DNA of 64,000 nt from Nonomuraea zeae (GTDB lineage: Bacteria; Actinomycetota; Actinomycetes; Streptosporangiales; Streptosporangiaceae). The stretch's first letter is position 1. The number at the start of each line of letters is the position of its first letter. Shown piece by piece: positions 54,267-61,934 of this stretch. A model generated the notes under the pieces. That model was not told the origin of the DNA. It worked only from the letters and a program-made list of their open reading frames with translations, and searched no databases. The position numbers and the translations under genes are program-made. The stretch spans positions 1-64,000 of the forward strand of contig NZ_VCKX01000027.1 of NCBI RefSeq assembly GCF_005889725.1. The letters run 5' to 3'.

Positions 54267-55517
54267 ATGGCACTGATATCGCCCCGCATTCCACGCTCTG
54301 CACACACTCCGTCCCACTCTGAGCCGGCCGATCGGACGGGCACCCCTTCCGCCGGGTCCGCGGCCCGTCCCGCTTTCGCGCCGTTCGGGCGGACGCTGGC
54401 CGCCTTCACGCTCACCGCCGTGCTCGTCAGCGGTCAGCTCTACGTCGTGATCCCCTTGCTGCACGACATGGCCACCGGCTGGGGATCCTCGGCCGGTGGG
54501 CTGACCTGGCTCGTGACCGCGTTCGGGGTCGGTTACGGGGCCGGGTTCCTGGTGTTCGGGCCGCTGTCGGATCGCATCGGGCGGCGTAAATTGCTGATGA
54601 TCGGGTTGCCGCTGGCCGCGGTCACGACGGCGCTGGTGGCGTTGAGCCCGTCGCCCGAGGTGGCGCTCGCGCTGCGGGCGCTGCAGGGGATCGCGGTCGC
54701 GATGTTCCCGCCGGCGGGCATGGCGTACCTGTCCGAGCGCCTCGATCCGCGCCGCCGGGTGATCGCGATCGCCTCGGTGACCGGCGCCTTCCTCGCCTCC
54801 GCCGTGTTGCTGCAGGTCGCCGCCCAGGTGCTGGTGGAGTCGGTCGGGTGGCGCGGCCTGTTCCTGCTCTCCGCCGCCGGTTTCGTCCTCGCGGCGCTGG
54901 CGCTGCGGGCCGTGATGCTGCCTGACCTGCCGCGGGTGGCCGCCGGGTCGTTGCTCTCCACGTACCGGGCGGTTCCCGGCCTGCTGTTCGACCGCGTTCT
55001 CGTGCTCCGCTACGTGGCCACGATCATGTTGATGGTGGGCTTCGTGGCCGTGTACACCGGTTTGCAGATCTACGGCGTCTCCTCCGCGGCCGAGCTGCTC
55101 ACGCTGCGCGCGTCCGGGCTGCCGTCCATCGTGCTGGTGCCGCTGCTCATGCCCTGGCTGGCCAGGATCCCCCTGACGATCAGGGCGGTGGCGTTCCTGC
55201 TGGTCGGCGCCCTCGCGCTGGCCACCGTCGGCCTCACCGGCGGCGCCGCGCTGGTGCTCCTGCTCGCCGTCTACGTCGCCGCCATCACCGGCGGCCTGCC
55301 CAGCATGAACGAGGCGATCTCCACCGGCGCGGGACAGGCCAAGGGGACGGCGCTGGCGCTGTTCTCCTTCGCACTCGCCGTCGGCGGCAGCATCGGTCCG
55401 CAGGTGGCCGCCGCGTTCGGGGGCTTCACCCCGCTCATGTACGGTCTGGCCGCCGGCATGGCCGTGGCCGCCCTGGCCGTACTGGCCTCCGCGAGGGCGG
55501 CGAGGCGGCGGCGGTAG
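54267..55517 (+). CDS. MFS transporter, TetR-regulated (multidrug type)
   Basis: A 416-residue major facilitator of the EmrD/ArabinosE-like 12-segment type. FGPLSDRIGRRKLLMIG is MFS motif A, and GRTLAAFTLTAVLVSGQLYVVIPLLHDM forms the first segment after a disordered 40-residue lead. RALQGIAVAMFPPAGMAYLSER is also typical. It diverges from a TetR gene whose operators cover its promoter, so it is probably an inducible exporter of a toxic compound. The ATG at 54267 follows a leaderless promoter. Confidence 0.87.
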   Translation: MALISPRIPRSAHTPSHSEPADRTGTPSAGSAARPAFAPFGRTLAAFTLTAVLVSGQLYVVIPLLHDMATGWGSSAGGLTWLVTAFGVGYGAGFLVFGPLSDRIGRRKLLMIGLPLAAVTTALVALSPSPEVALALRALQGIAVAMFPPAGMAYLSERLDPRRRVIAIASVTGAFLASAVLLQVAAQVLVESVGWRGLFLLSAAGFVLAALALRAVMLPDLPRVAAGSLLSTYRAVPGLLFDRVLVLRYVATIMLMVGFVAVYTGLQIYGVSSAAELLTLRASGLPSIVLVPLLMPWLARIPLTIRAVAFLLVGALALATVGLTGGAALVLLLAVYVAAITGGLPSMNEAISTGAGQAKGTALALFSFALAVGGSIGPQVAAAFGGFTPLMYGLAAGMAVAALAVLASARAARRRR

Positions 55518-55625
55518 CCCCACCGGGGGCCGGATCGAGGCGAGCATGGGCGCGCGGCGGCCACGCTCGCCTCACCCCTGTTGGCTCGCCGGAGATTCCT
55601 GGAGACAGGACGTTCCGGGCGGGGC

Positions 55626-55656
55626 TACCGGCCGGTAAGGTGTTACCAGCGGTAAC
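55626..55656 (+). promoter_or_regulatory. Two palindromes upstream of the acyl-CoA dehydrogenase
   Basis: TACCGGCCGGTA (55626-55637) is a perfect 12-base palindrome. GTTACCAGCGGTAAC (55642-55656) is a dyad with perfect 6-base arms. Both share the GGTAA/TTACC half-site, so they are probably one regulator's double operator. The regulator gene is not adjacent. Confidence 0.65.
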
Positions 55657-55687
55657 GGCTAAGAGTTTTTTCGAGGGGGCGCAGCGC

Positions 55688-56896
55688 ATGGGCGGGTTCA
55701 ATCCGGAGCTCGGTGACGACGTGGTGGAGGTGCGTGACTGGGTGCACGAGTTCGCCCGCGACGTGATCCGCCCGGCCGGCGCCGAATGGGACGAGCGCGA
55801 GGAGACGCCCTGGCCCGTCATCCAGGAGGCGGCCAAGATCGGGCTGTACTCCCTCGACTTCTTCGCCACGCAGTGGTTCGAGGAGAGCGGGCTGGCGCTG
55901 CCGGTGGCGTTCGAGGAGATCTTCTGGGGCGACGCGGGCATCGGCCTGTCCATCGTCGGAACCGGCCTGGCCGCCGCGGCCCTGTCGTCGAACGGGACGC
56001 CGGAGCAGATGGGGGAGTGGCTGCCGGAGATGTTCGGCACCGCGAACGACGTCAAGCTCGGCGCCTTCTGCGCCTCCGAGCCGGACGCGGGCTCCGACAT
56101 CGGCTCCATCCGCACCCGCGCCGTCTACGACAAGGGTGACTGGGTGCTGAACGGCGTCAAGACCTGGGCCACGAACGGCGGCATCGCCAACGTCCACGTG
56201 GTCGTGGCCTCGGTCGAGCCCTCGCTCGGCACTCGCGGCCAGGCCTCCTTCGTCATCCCGCCGGGCACCCCGGGCCTGTCCATGGGCCAGAAGTTCCGCA
56301 AGCACGGGATCCGCGCCTCGCACACGGCCGAGGTCGTCCTGGACGACGTACGCGTGCCCGGATCGTGCCTGCTGGGCGGCAAGGAGAAGCTGGACGCCCG
56401 GCTGGCCCGCGTACGCAATGGGGGTCGGGCGGGGGAGCAGGCCGCGATGCGCACGTTCGAGACCACCCGCCCGTCGGTCGCCGCGATGGCCGTGGGCATC
56501 GCGAGGGCAGGCTTCGAGTACGCCAGGGACTACGCGCGGGAGCGCGAGCAGTTCGGCCGCAAGATCGGCGAGAACCAGGCCATCGCCTTCCTGCTCGCCG
56601 AGATGGCCACGCGGGTGGACATCGCCCGGCTGCTCACCTGGCGGGCCGCCTGGATGGCCAGGAACGGCAAGCAGTTCGAGCAGGCGGAAGGATCGATGTC
56701 CAAGCTGGTGGCGGGGGAGACGGCGGTCTGGGTGACGGAGCAGGCGATCCAGATCCTCGGCGGAGCCGGCTACACCAGGGAGCATCCGGTGGAGCGCTTC
56801 CACCGGGACGCCAAGATCTACACGATTTTCGAGGGTACGTCGGAGATCCAGCGGCTGATCATCGGCCGCGCGGTCACCGGTCTGCCGGTGCGGTAG
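55688..56896 (+). CDS. Acyl-CoA dehydrogenase
   Basis: A 402-residue FAD enzyme introducing the alpha-beta double bond in acyl-CoA. FCASEPDAGSDIGSIRTRA and GVKTWATNGGIANVHVV form the FAD-contact region. RGQASFVIPPGTPGLSMGQKFRKHGIRASHTAEVVLDDVRVP follows, and IYTIFEGTSEIQRLIIGRAV is the C-terminal hallmark, with the Glu in FEGTSE as catalytic-base candidate. Start ATG 55688 has GAGGGGG upstream; the open frame extends to 55640 through the operator region. Substrate chain length is unknown. A pair of palindromes ahead suggests regulation by a fatty-acid or CoA-ester sensor. Confidence 0.92.
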   Translation: MGGFNPELGDDVVEVRDWVHEFARDVIRPAGAEWDEREETPWPVIQEAAKIGLYSLDFFATQWFEESGLALPVAFEEIFWGDAGIGLSIVGTGLAAAALSSNGTPEQMGEWLPEMFGTANDVKLGAFCASEPDAGSDIGSIRTRAVYDKGDWVLNGVKTWATNGGIANVHVVVASVEPSLGTRGQASFVIPPGTPGLSMGQKFRKHGIRASHTAEVVLDDVRVPGSCLLGGKEKLDARLARVRNGGRAGEQAAMRTFETTRPSVAAMAVGIARAGFEYARDYAREREQFGRKIGENQAIAFLLAEMATRVDIARLLTWRAAWMARNGKQFEQAEGSMSKLVAGETAVWVTEQAIQILGGAGYTREHPVERFHRDAKIYTIFEGTSEIQRLIIGRAVTGLPVR

Positions 56897-57459
56897 CAAC
56901 CTTCGCAGGGCAGAAGGGCGGCCACCGCGCTGCGGCCTCGGCCGCGCTCACCCGCTCACCCAGCAGGCGGGTGCGCCCGGCCTCCAGCGCAGCCAGCACC
57001 CCGGCGGTGGCCAGGGCGAGCCTGGTGGCGAAGCCGACCTCGTCCGGAACGCCGGCCGCGCGGCAGCGGTCGATGTCGGCCGGCAGCCCCGCGCACGTAA
57101 GCCGTCGCGATGCGACGCGCGTCAACCCGGCCGGCCGGCGATCATTGACCAGGCCGATTTACGGCAAGATCAACGCCGCTTGGGCCTCATGATGCGTTCC
57201 TCGGCGCCATCTCGCCACGGGGCGTCCGATATGTGAATTTTCCTTGGAGTGATTGTTGTGATATGTCTCGCGACACGCAAACAACGCGAAAATTGTTGTT
57301 GAATAATGACTCTTCTTAGATGTTGGATCTGGCGGATCGTTTAGTTTCATAGAGGTAAATGCGATGATCCTAGTGGGTATGTCTGCTTCCGCCCGGTGCC
57401 TACCGAGATGTTAGCGCCGGATTTCGCGCCGATTTACCCATGAATGGAAACGAAAACAG
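56897..57459. other. Long spacer, GC-rich then AT-rich, before the DKWGHNES protein gene
   Basis: The first half (to about 57170) is GC-rich with an unconvincing 83-residue minus-strand frame (56874-57125) that reads through the acyl-CoA dehydrogenase stop region; it may be a gene remnant. From about 57175 the sequence is clearly richer in A/T (for instance GTTGTTGAATAATGAC), unlike the rest of the window. It probably holds the promoter and a long leader of the repeat-protein gene. No RNA gene was recognised. Confidence 0.4.
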
Positions 57460-58299
57460 GTGAATACCGACAACAAGCGCTCGCAGACGCCCCGTAACAG
57501 GCGTATCGCGACGCTAGCTCTGGCCGCTGCGGCCACCGGTCTCATGTTCGTTCCGCTGGCCCAGGGAGTGGCGAGCGCGAGCTCGGGCTCAGTCTCCCTC
57601 CAGGCCAACGCCGGCTACGTCTCAGCGGAGCGGCCGACCATGGGCTGCCCGAGCTTCATCTCGAGCGCCTGCAGCGCCTTCTGGTGGGACGATGAAACAA
57701 AGTCCGACCACAACGACTCCGACAAGTGGGGCCACAACGAGTCGGACAAGTGGGGCCACAACGAGTCGGACAAGTGGGGCCACAACGAGTCGGACAAGTG
57801 GGGCCACAACGAGTCCGACAAGTGGGGCCACAAGGAGTCCGACCACCGCCAGGACAAGTGGAGCCGCCACGACGACAAGTGGGGTCACGACGAGTCCGAC
57901 CACCACCAGGACAAGTGGGGCCACGACAAGTGGGGCCGCGACAAGCTCGTCTTCGGCAAGTTCGTTTACGGCAACATCGACAGAGTCAGCCACAACAAGT
58001 TCGACAAGTTCGACAAGTGGGGCCACGACGAGTCGGACCACCACCACGACAAGTGGGGTCACAAGGAGTCGGACCACCACCACGACAAGTGGGGCCACGC
58101 CGATTCCGACAAGTGGGGCCACAACGACTCCGACAAGTGGGGCCACAACGAGTCGGACAAGTGGGGCCACAACGAGTCGGACAAGTGGGGCCACAACGAC
58201 TCCGACAAGTGGGGCCACGACGAGTCGGACAAGTGGGGCCACAACGACTCCGACAAGTGGGGCCACGACGAGTCCGACCACCACCACGACTGGAGCTAG
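57460..58299 (+). CDS. Secreted low-complexity protein of DKWGHNES-type octapeptide repeats
   Basis: A 279-residue exported protein that I do not recognise. The N-terminus has a signal peptide (about residues 1-40: basic start, TLALAAAATGLMFVPLAQGV, then ASASSG). A short mature head with two cysteines (MGCPSFISSAC) follows, then about nineteen DKW(G/S) units, mostly DKWGHNES, DKWGHDES, DKWGHNDS or with SDHHHDKWGH, broken once by a basic hydrophobic stretch (LVFGKFVYGNIDRVSHNKF). The repeats are rich in His, Asp, Lys, Trp and Ser and nearly free of Cys. Metal binding at the cell surface is a reasonable guess, not shown. GTG 57460 follows an AACAGG-type ribosome site by few bases. Confidence 0.8.
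   Translation: MNTDNKRSQTPRNRRIATLALAAAATGLMFVPLAQGVASASSGSVSLQANAGYVSAERPTMGCPSFISSACSAFWWDDETKSDHNDSDKWGHNESDKWGHNESDKWGHNESDKWGHNESDKWGHKESDHRQDKWSRHDDKWGHDESDHHQDKWGHDKWGRDKLVFGKFVYGNIDRVSHNKFDKFDKWGHDESDHHHDKWGHKESDHHHDKWGHADSDKWGHNDSDKWGHNESDKWGHNESDKWGHNDSDKWGHDESDKWGHNDSDKWGHDESDHHHDWS
57721..58275 (+). repeat. 24-base tandem repeats encoding the octapeptide units
   Basis: Units of GACAAGTGGGGCCACAACGA followed by GTCG or variants occur head to tail: five copies at 57721-57840 and seven at 58108-58275, with irregular copies between. Synonymous as well as His/Asp/Lys changes separate them. The repeat is coding and has no spacers. Confidence 0.95.
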
Positions 58300-58371
58300 C
58301 GCGCGGGCATCGCTCAGCATTGCGATCGGCGATTGAGTCGAAATCGTTCTTGCCTGCTTGAAAAGGTGGAT

Positions 58372-58411
58372 GACAAATACCGTGACGAATTATTTCGTCG
58401 CGGTATTTGTC
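58372..58411. terminator. Long hairpin downstream of the repeat-protein gene
   Basis: GACAAATACCG (58372-58382) pairs perfectly with CGGTATTTGTC (58401-58411), and GACGAA (58384-58389) with TTCGTC (58394-58399), around a TTAT loop. Only the T58383/G58400 pair is not Watson-Crick. The stem of 18 pairs is A/T-rich compared with its surroundings. It is probably a strong terminator for the repeat gene, although no T-run follows. Confidence 0.75.
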
Positions 58412-58454
58412 GTCGTGGACCCTCATGCAGTCCGTCCCGAGGACCGCGGTACCC

Positions 58455-58702
58455 GCCCCCGCCTCGCCGCGTGCTACGGCGGTGGTTGGCCCGGACCCGA
58501 CGGGCCACGCCGGACAGCAATAACTTGCCGGCCTCGCCGCCGGGGGCTCGGTCATCCGCCGCCAGGCGATCACATAGGTCTCGGGCACCACGTCGGCGGC
58601 GATCTCGGGCGAGGAACACCGCCGTACGGCGTAGCCGAGGATTGGCTCATAGGCTCGACGGCACACCGCCTCGAACCGGGACCGTTTGTCCTGTCCACTC
58701 AC
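58455..58702 (-). pseudogene. ECF sigma-factor remnant (region 2, frameshifted)
   Basis: Seen: from GTG 58702 the minus strand reads MSGQDKRSRFEAVCRRAYEP and AADVVPETYVIAWRRM, typical of ECF sigma region 2. Near 58535 the homology passes to another frame, which reads GVARRVRANHRRSTRRG, the usual link between regions 2 and 4. Region 4 is absent. The open frame then runs on through the hairpin and the repeat-gene DNA. A frameshifted and truncated sigma gene is the simplest reading. Confidence 0.65.
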
Positions 58703-59015
58703 GCGTCATCCTCATCAGACATTCCGAGCGTGGCTGCCCTCGGATCGTGTCCGCCCAGCTCGGCGTTCGACGTCGCAAGGGGGACTCGGTCGCACTATGT
58801 GGCACAGGCGCGCGTGTCCGTCGTGACTTCCCCCGGCCGGCTCTGACCGCCGGAGCCCGACACCACCGGAATGACGTCTGCCGCCATGCCTCGGACCGCC
58901 GGTCTTGCCCTCGTGTCGGAGACCTCCGCCCGTGTCACGTCCGAAGCCAACCCATTCAGCGCCGCCGTCCCCTGCTGCCGCGAGCCCTCGCTCCCTCGGA
59001 GATGAATGAAGTCGC
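58703..59015. other. Spacer between the sigma remnant and the cupin gene
   Basis: About 310 bases with no supported gene; open frames here lack start signals and family features. Near its end TAAGGT (59016-59021) precedes the cupin ATG by eight bases and may be a -10 box. Confidence 0.35.
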
Positions 59016-59029
59016 TAAGGTGTGCCGCT

Positions 59030-59371
59030 ATGGAGATCATCAAGGGGGCGGGCGAGTGGGCGCGGCCGGCTGCCGAGGCGGCCAGCGACTGGGTTGAGCA
59101 CCTCAAGTCGCCGGACCTGTCGATCGGGACGTACTGCATCCCGGCGGGCGGGGTCGACACCCAGAGCCCGCACACCGAGGACGAGATCTATGTGGTGACC
59201 TCGGGCCGGGCCCGGATCGTGACGCCGAGCGGTGCGGCGGAGGTCGGCCCGGGTGCGGTGATCTTCGTTCCGGCAGGCGAGGAACACCGCTTCGTGGACA
59301 TCAGCGAGGATCTGGCGCTGCTGGTCGTGTTCGGCCCGGCCTACGGGTCGCGCACGGACACCCCGGCCTGA
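59030..59371 (+). CDS. Small cupin-domain protein
   Basis: A 113-residue single cupin barrel. Motif 1 reads DTQSPHTEDEIYVVTSGRARIV, with His and two Glu/Asp candidates, and motif 2 PGAVIFVPAGEEHRF carries the second His. It is cytoplasmic. It may be a small-molecule dioxygenase, isomerase or binding protein; nothing in the surroundings tells which. ATG 59030 is eight bases behind a TAAGGT box, which fits a leaderless transcript; a longer form from 59006 cannot be excluded. Confidence 0.83.
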   Translation: MEIIKGAGEWARPAAEAASDWVEHLKSPDLSIGTYCIPAGGVDTQSPHTEDEIYVVTSGRARIVTPSGAAEVGPGAVIFVPAGEEHRFVDISEDLALLVVFGPAYGSRTDTPA

Positions 59372-59406
59372 CCGCCAGCACCTTTGCCGCGGGTGCGTGC
59401 GCCCGG

Positions 59407-59802
59407 CTATTCGCCGATCTTCTTGGCGTAGAGGGTGATCAGCGTATCCGGGGTCACCGTGCGGCCGGCGATTGGGGATTGTCGCGTGACGACCCAGTTC
59501 CGATCGTAGATCTGCAGCCGGCCCTGACCCGTGGCGTCCTGATCGTCGAGCACGTAGAAGCCTGCGGCCTGCAGCGTGTCCTGGCCTGTTTGGAGGTTCA
59601 TGCCGACGACGTTCGGCACTCTCTTCTTGACTGCCGCCGCCGGGCTCGCGGTGGCCGGCTCGGTGGTATGGGTGACGGTGGCTGGGGGAGTCGTGATGGT
59701 GTGCTCGGCGGGTGTGCTTGGAGAGGTTTCGCCACACGCTACGAGACATAGGGCGGTCAGGAGGGCTGAGCAGGCAGGGAGCGTCAGGCGAAGCGGGTCC
59801 AT
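59407..59802 (-). CDS. PASTA-domain lipoprotein
   Basis: A 131-residue exported lipoprotein. The signal peptide ends in LVAC with Cys23, followed by a Thr/Pro/Ser-rich linker of about 35 residues. A single PASTA domain (VPNVVGMNLQTGQDTLQAAGF to VTPDTLITLYAKK) closes the protein. PASTA domains bind peptidoglycan fragments or beta-lactams in kinases and penicillin-binding proteins; a free PASTA lipoprotein may sense or hold wall material. ATG 59802 has GGAGG four bases upstream. A lone gene. Confidence 0.87.
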   Translation of the reverse strand: MDPLRLTLPACSALLTALCLVACGETSPSTPAEHTITTPPATVTHTTEPATASPAAAVKKRVPNVVGMNLQTGQDTLQAAGFYVLDDQDATGQGRLQIYDRNWVVTRQSPIAGRTVTPDTLITLYAKKIGE

Positions 59803-59919
59803 GAGTCCTCCGCGAGGGGGAAGGCGTGACGGACTGTTAGACGGCGGCCTGCTACATAAAGTTGTCGCGCGGTAGCTTTCTGTTGGCGCTCCAGCCAGAT
59901 GCCCGTGCGATGAGCGCGG

Positions 59920-60900
59920 TCAAGGGGCGTTCCGGGAGCAAACAGGGCGCGCAGCCCGGCGTGCGGCCAGGCGGGCCGGGGTCGGCCAGCGTACGTCGCG
60001 GGCCCAGCCGAGCCTTTCCAGCAGGCGGATCAGCCGGGCGGAGATGTCGATCTGGCCGGGCAGCACCCCGTGGCGGGCGCAGGTGGGGTCGGCGTGGTGG
60101 CCGTTGTGCCAGCTCTCGCCGAACGACAGGATCGCCAGCGGCCAGAAGTTCGCGGCCCGGTCCCCGTTGCGGGTTTTCAGCGGCCGCTCGCCGAAGACGT
60201 GGCAGACGGAGTTGATCGCCCAGGTGACGTGGTGCAGCAGCGCGATCCGTACCAGGGCTCCCCAGAAGAACGCGGTCAGCGCGCCGCGCCAGGCGCCGGT
60301 GGCCAGCAGGCCGACGGCGGGCGGCAGCAGCAGCGAGGCCACGGCCAGCGGCACAAACAGCCGGTCCACGCGGCCCATGTCGGTGTCGGCGAGCAGGTCC
60401 TTGGCGAAGCGCCGCCGGTTGGTACGGTCACGCTCGAACATCCAGCCGACATGCGCGAAGAGCAGCCCTTTGGCCAGGCCACGCACGCTGTGCCCGTAGC
60501 GCCAGGGCGAGTGCGGGTCGCCGTCGCGGTCGGCGAAGGCGTGATGGCGCCGGTGATCGGCCACCCACTGGATGACCGGGCCCTGCACGGCCAGGGACCC
60601 GGCCACGGCCAGGCCGATCCGCAGCCACCGGCTTGACTTGAACGCGCCGTGGGTGAGGTAGCGGTGGTAACCCACCGTGACGCCGAGCCCGGTCAGGACG
60701 TAAGTGCTGGCCGCGATCGTGACGTCGGTCCAGCTCAGGCCCCATCCCCAGGCCGCCGGTACGGCGGCGGTGAGAGCCGCGAACGGCACCAGCACGAACA
60801 CCCACAACGCGACAACCGCCGCGACCGATTTACGTCCGTCGATGATTGGCGCCGCGCTGAGCCGCTCCCGATCGACGACGCCTGCCCCCGTCGACTCCAT
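59920..60900 (-). CDS. Membrane fatty-acid desaturase (acyl-CoA delta-9 type)
   Basis: A 326-residue di-iron membrane desaturase. The three His boxes are visible: HRYLTH (79-84), HRRHH (116-120) and HNGHH near residue 255. Four hydrophobic segments bracket them. It should insert a double bond into saturated acyl chains and so adjust membrane fluidity. The ATG at 60900 with GGGGGA just upstream is preferred; an upstream GTG/ATG at 60951 would add 17 residues. It stands alone, so its electron donor is elsewhere. Confidence 0.92.
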   Translation of the reverse strand: MESTGAGVVDRERLSAAPIIDGRKSVAAVVALWVFVLVPFAALTAAVPAAWGWGLSWTDVTIAASTYVLTGLGVTVGYHRYLTHGAFKSSRWLRIGLAVAGSLAVQGPVIQWVADHRRHHAFADRDGDPHSPWRYGHSVRGLAKGLLFAHVGWMFERDRTNRRRFAKDLLADTDMGRVDRLFVPLAVASLLLPPAVGLLATGAWRGALTAFFWGALVRIALLHHVTWAINSVCHVFGERPLKTRNGDRAANFWPLAILSFGESWHNGHHADPTCARHGVLPGQIDISARLIRLLERLGWARDVRWPTPARLAARRAARPVCSRNAP

Positions 60901-61278
60901 GCCAGTTCCCCCTGTCGCACGTGCAGCAGCCTTCAGCCCCCTGGAAATCATTCGTCTGCCCCAGCCTTCACCTCACATACTCCGTTTGAGATGTTTTGGG
61001 GAGTATTGGGAGGGTTTGGTGGCAAAAGCGGACTGATGCGTGGAGGTGCTTGCAGGTGGGCGGTCCAGGCGGTGGAGCCGGCTGGCCAGGTGGCGGAGCT
61101 GTCGGACTTCGGCGGTCCGAGCACCAGGGGAGGCGTTCAGGCGCTTGATTCGCTCGGTATTCTCCTCGCTGGCCGGGAGACACTGTAAAGAGACATAAAA
61201 AAATGCCCGCGCCATGACGCGAGAATCTTCTCGCACGCCACAGCACAGGTTGACCTTTTCTCGACGTTCAGCTGGTGA
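60901..61278. other. Spacer between the desaturase and ABM-like genes
   Basis: A dyad ATACTCC (60977-60983) and GGAGTAT (61000-61006) lies about 80-105 bases ahead of the desaturase start and may regulate it. An open minus-strand frame (60973-61236) has no family features and I do not call it. A short A-run (61196-61204) lies near 61200. Confidence 0.4.
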
Positions 61279-61572
61279 TCAGCTCTTGTCGCGTACCACA
61301 TCGTAGTTGGAGAACTTGATCGGGCCCTCGCACAGTTTGGTCATGTGCGCGTTGAACCGGTCGGTTTCCGGGAGCTTGCTGTTACGCTGGGCCTCTTCGT
61401 AGGAGGAGAACTCCACGATGGCCAGGTAGTGCTCGGGGCGATCGCGGTGCTTGGCCACGAGTTCGCGTCTTACGTAGCGTGTGCCCTCGGTCTGCGTCCG
61501 CCACTCGTTCATGAGCGACTCGACTTCACCGGCGCGTTTGGTGTCGAATTCCAGAATCTGTACGAAGCTCAT
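61279..61572 (-). CDS. Small ABM-like (ferredoxin-fold) protein
   Basis: A 97-residue protein with alternating strand-helix pattern and the stretch FVQILEFDTKRAGEVESLMNEWRTQTEGT, followed by HYLAIVEFSSYEEAQRNSKLPETDRF. It fits antibiotic-biosynthesis-monooxygenase-like small dimers. No cofactor residues are clear, so a monooxygenase, a heme-degrading type or a simple binding protein are possible. ATG 61572 has GGGAGG six bases upstream and is preceded by an AT-rich promoter. A lone gene. Confidence 0.8.
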   Translation of the reverse strand: MSFVQILEFDTKRAGEVESLMNEWRTQTEGTRYVRRELVAKHRDRPEHYLAIVEFSSYEEAQRNSKLPETDRFNAHMTKLCEGPIKFSNYDVVRDKS

Positions 61573-61934
61573 AGGAGCCTCCCTTTTTTCTTTTGCTTGC
61601 AGTCCTTATTCAATACTGATTCTAAATATATAGCAAGGAAATTTCGCACAAATTATCGAATTCCACTCTCGGCATAAAGTGGTGGAGGCTTGGGTCGGGA
61701 AAACATCCGGCCGATTTTGCCGGGCTGCTGGAGGCTTGAGGCCGCGATCCGGCAGGTCAGACGATCCGGTGGCGTGAGGCGAAGGTCGCCGACACGTGTG
61801 CATCGGCCGGGGACTTCGCGCGGTGCAGGACGCGTGTCCGGCGTGCGTGGACGCACTGCGGCTGAGCGGGGGCGGGCCGGTGCTGGTCTGTACTCCTCTG
61901 CCTGGGCGGGGTGGGCAGGCGTAGGCTGCCGGAA
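61573..61934. promoter_or_regulatory. Divergent spacer with AT-rich promoter and leaderless promoter
   Basis: Near the ABM-like gene the sequence is AT-rich (61590-61670, with TATATA around 61627) and should hold its promoter and a leader of about 50 bases. At the other end TAGGCT (61922-61927) precedes the GTG of the GAF-ANTAR gene by seven bases, as in other leaderless starts here. No gene is supported between. Confidence 0.45.

Noticed and set aside
56874..57125. 83-residue minus-strand open frame
   Set aside because: It overlaps the acyl-CoA dehydrogenase end, has no ribosome site and no family features; at most an eroded remnant.
57721..58275. Direct repeats that might be read as a CRISPR array
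   Set aside because: The 24-base units are contiguous without unique spacers, keep one reading frame and encode a regular octapeptide behind a signal peptide; no cas gene is present.
58372..58411. Terminal inverted repeat of an insertion sequence
   Set aside because: The two arms are only four bases apart and no transposase or target duplication is present.
60973..61236. Open minus-strand frame of 87 residues between desaturase and ABM-like genes
   Set aside because: No domain, no good start signal, and composition like non-coding shadow frames.
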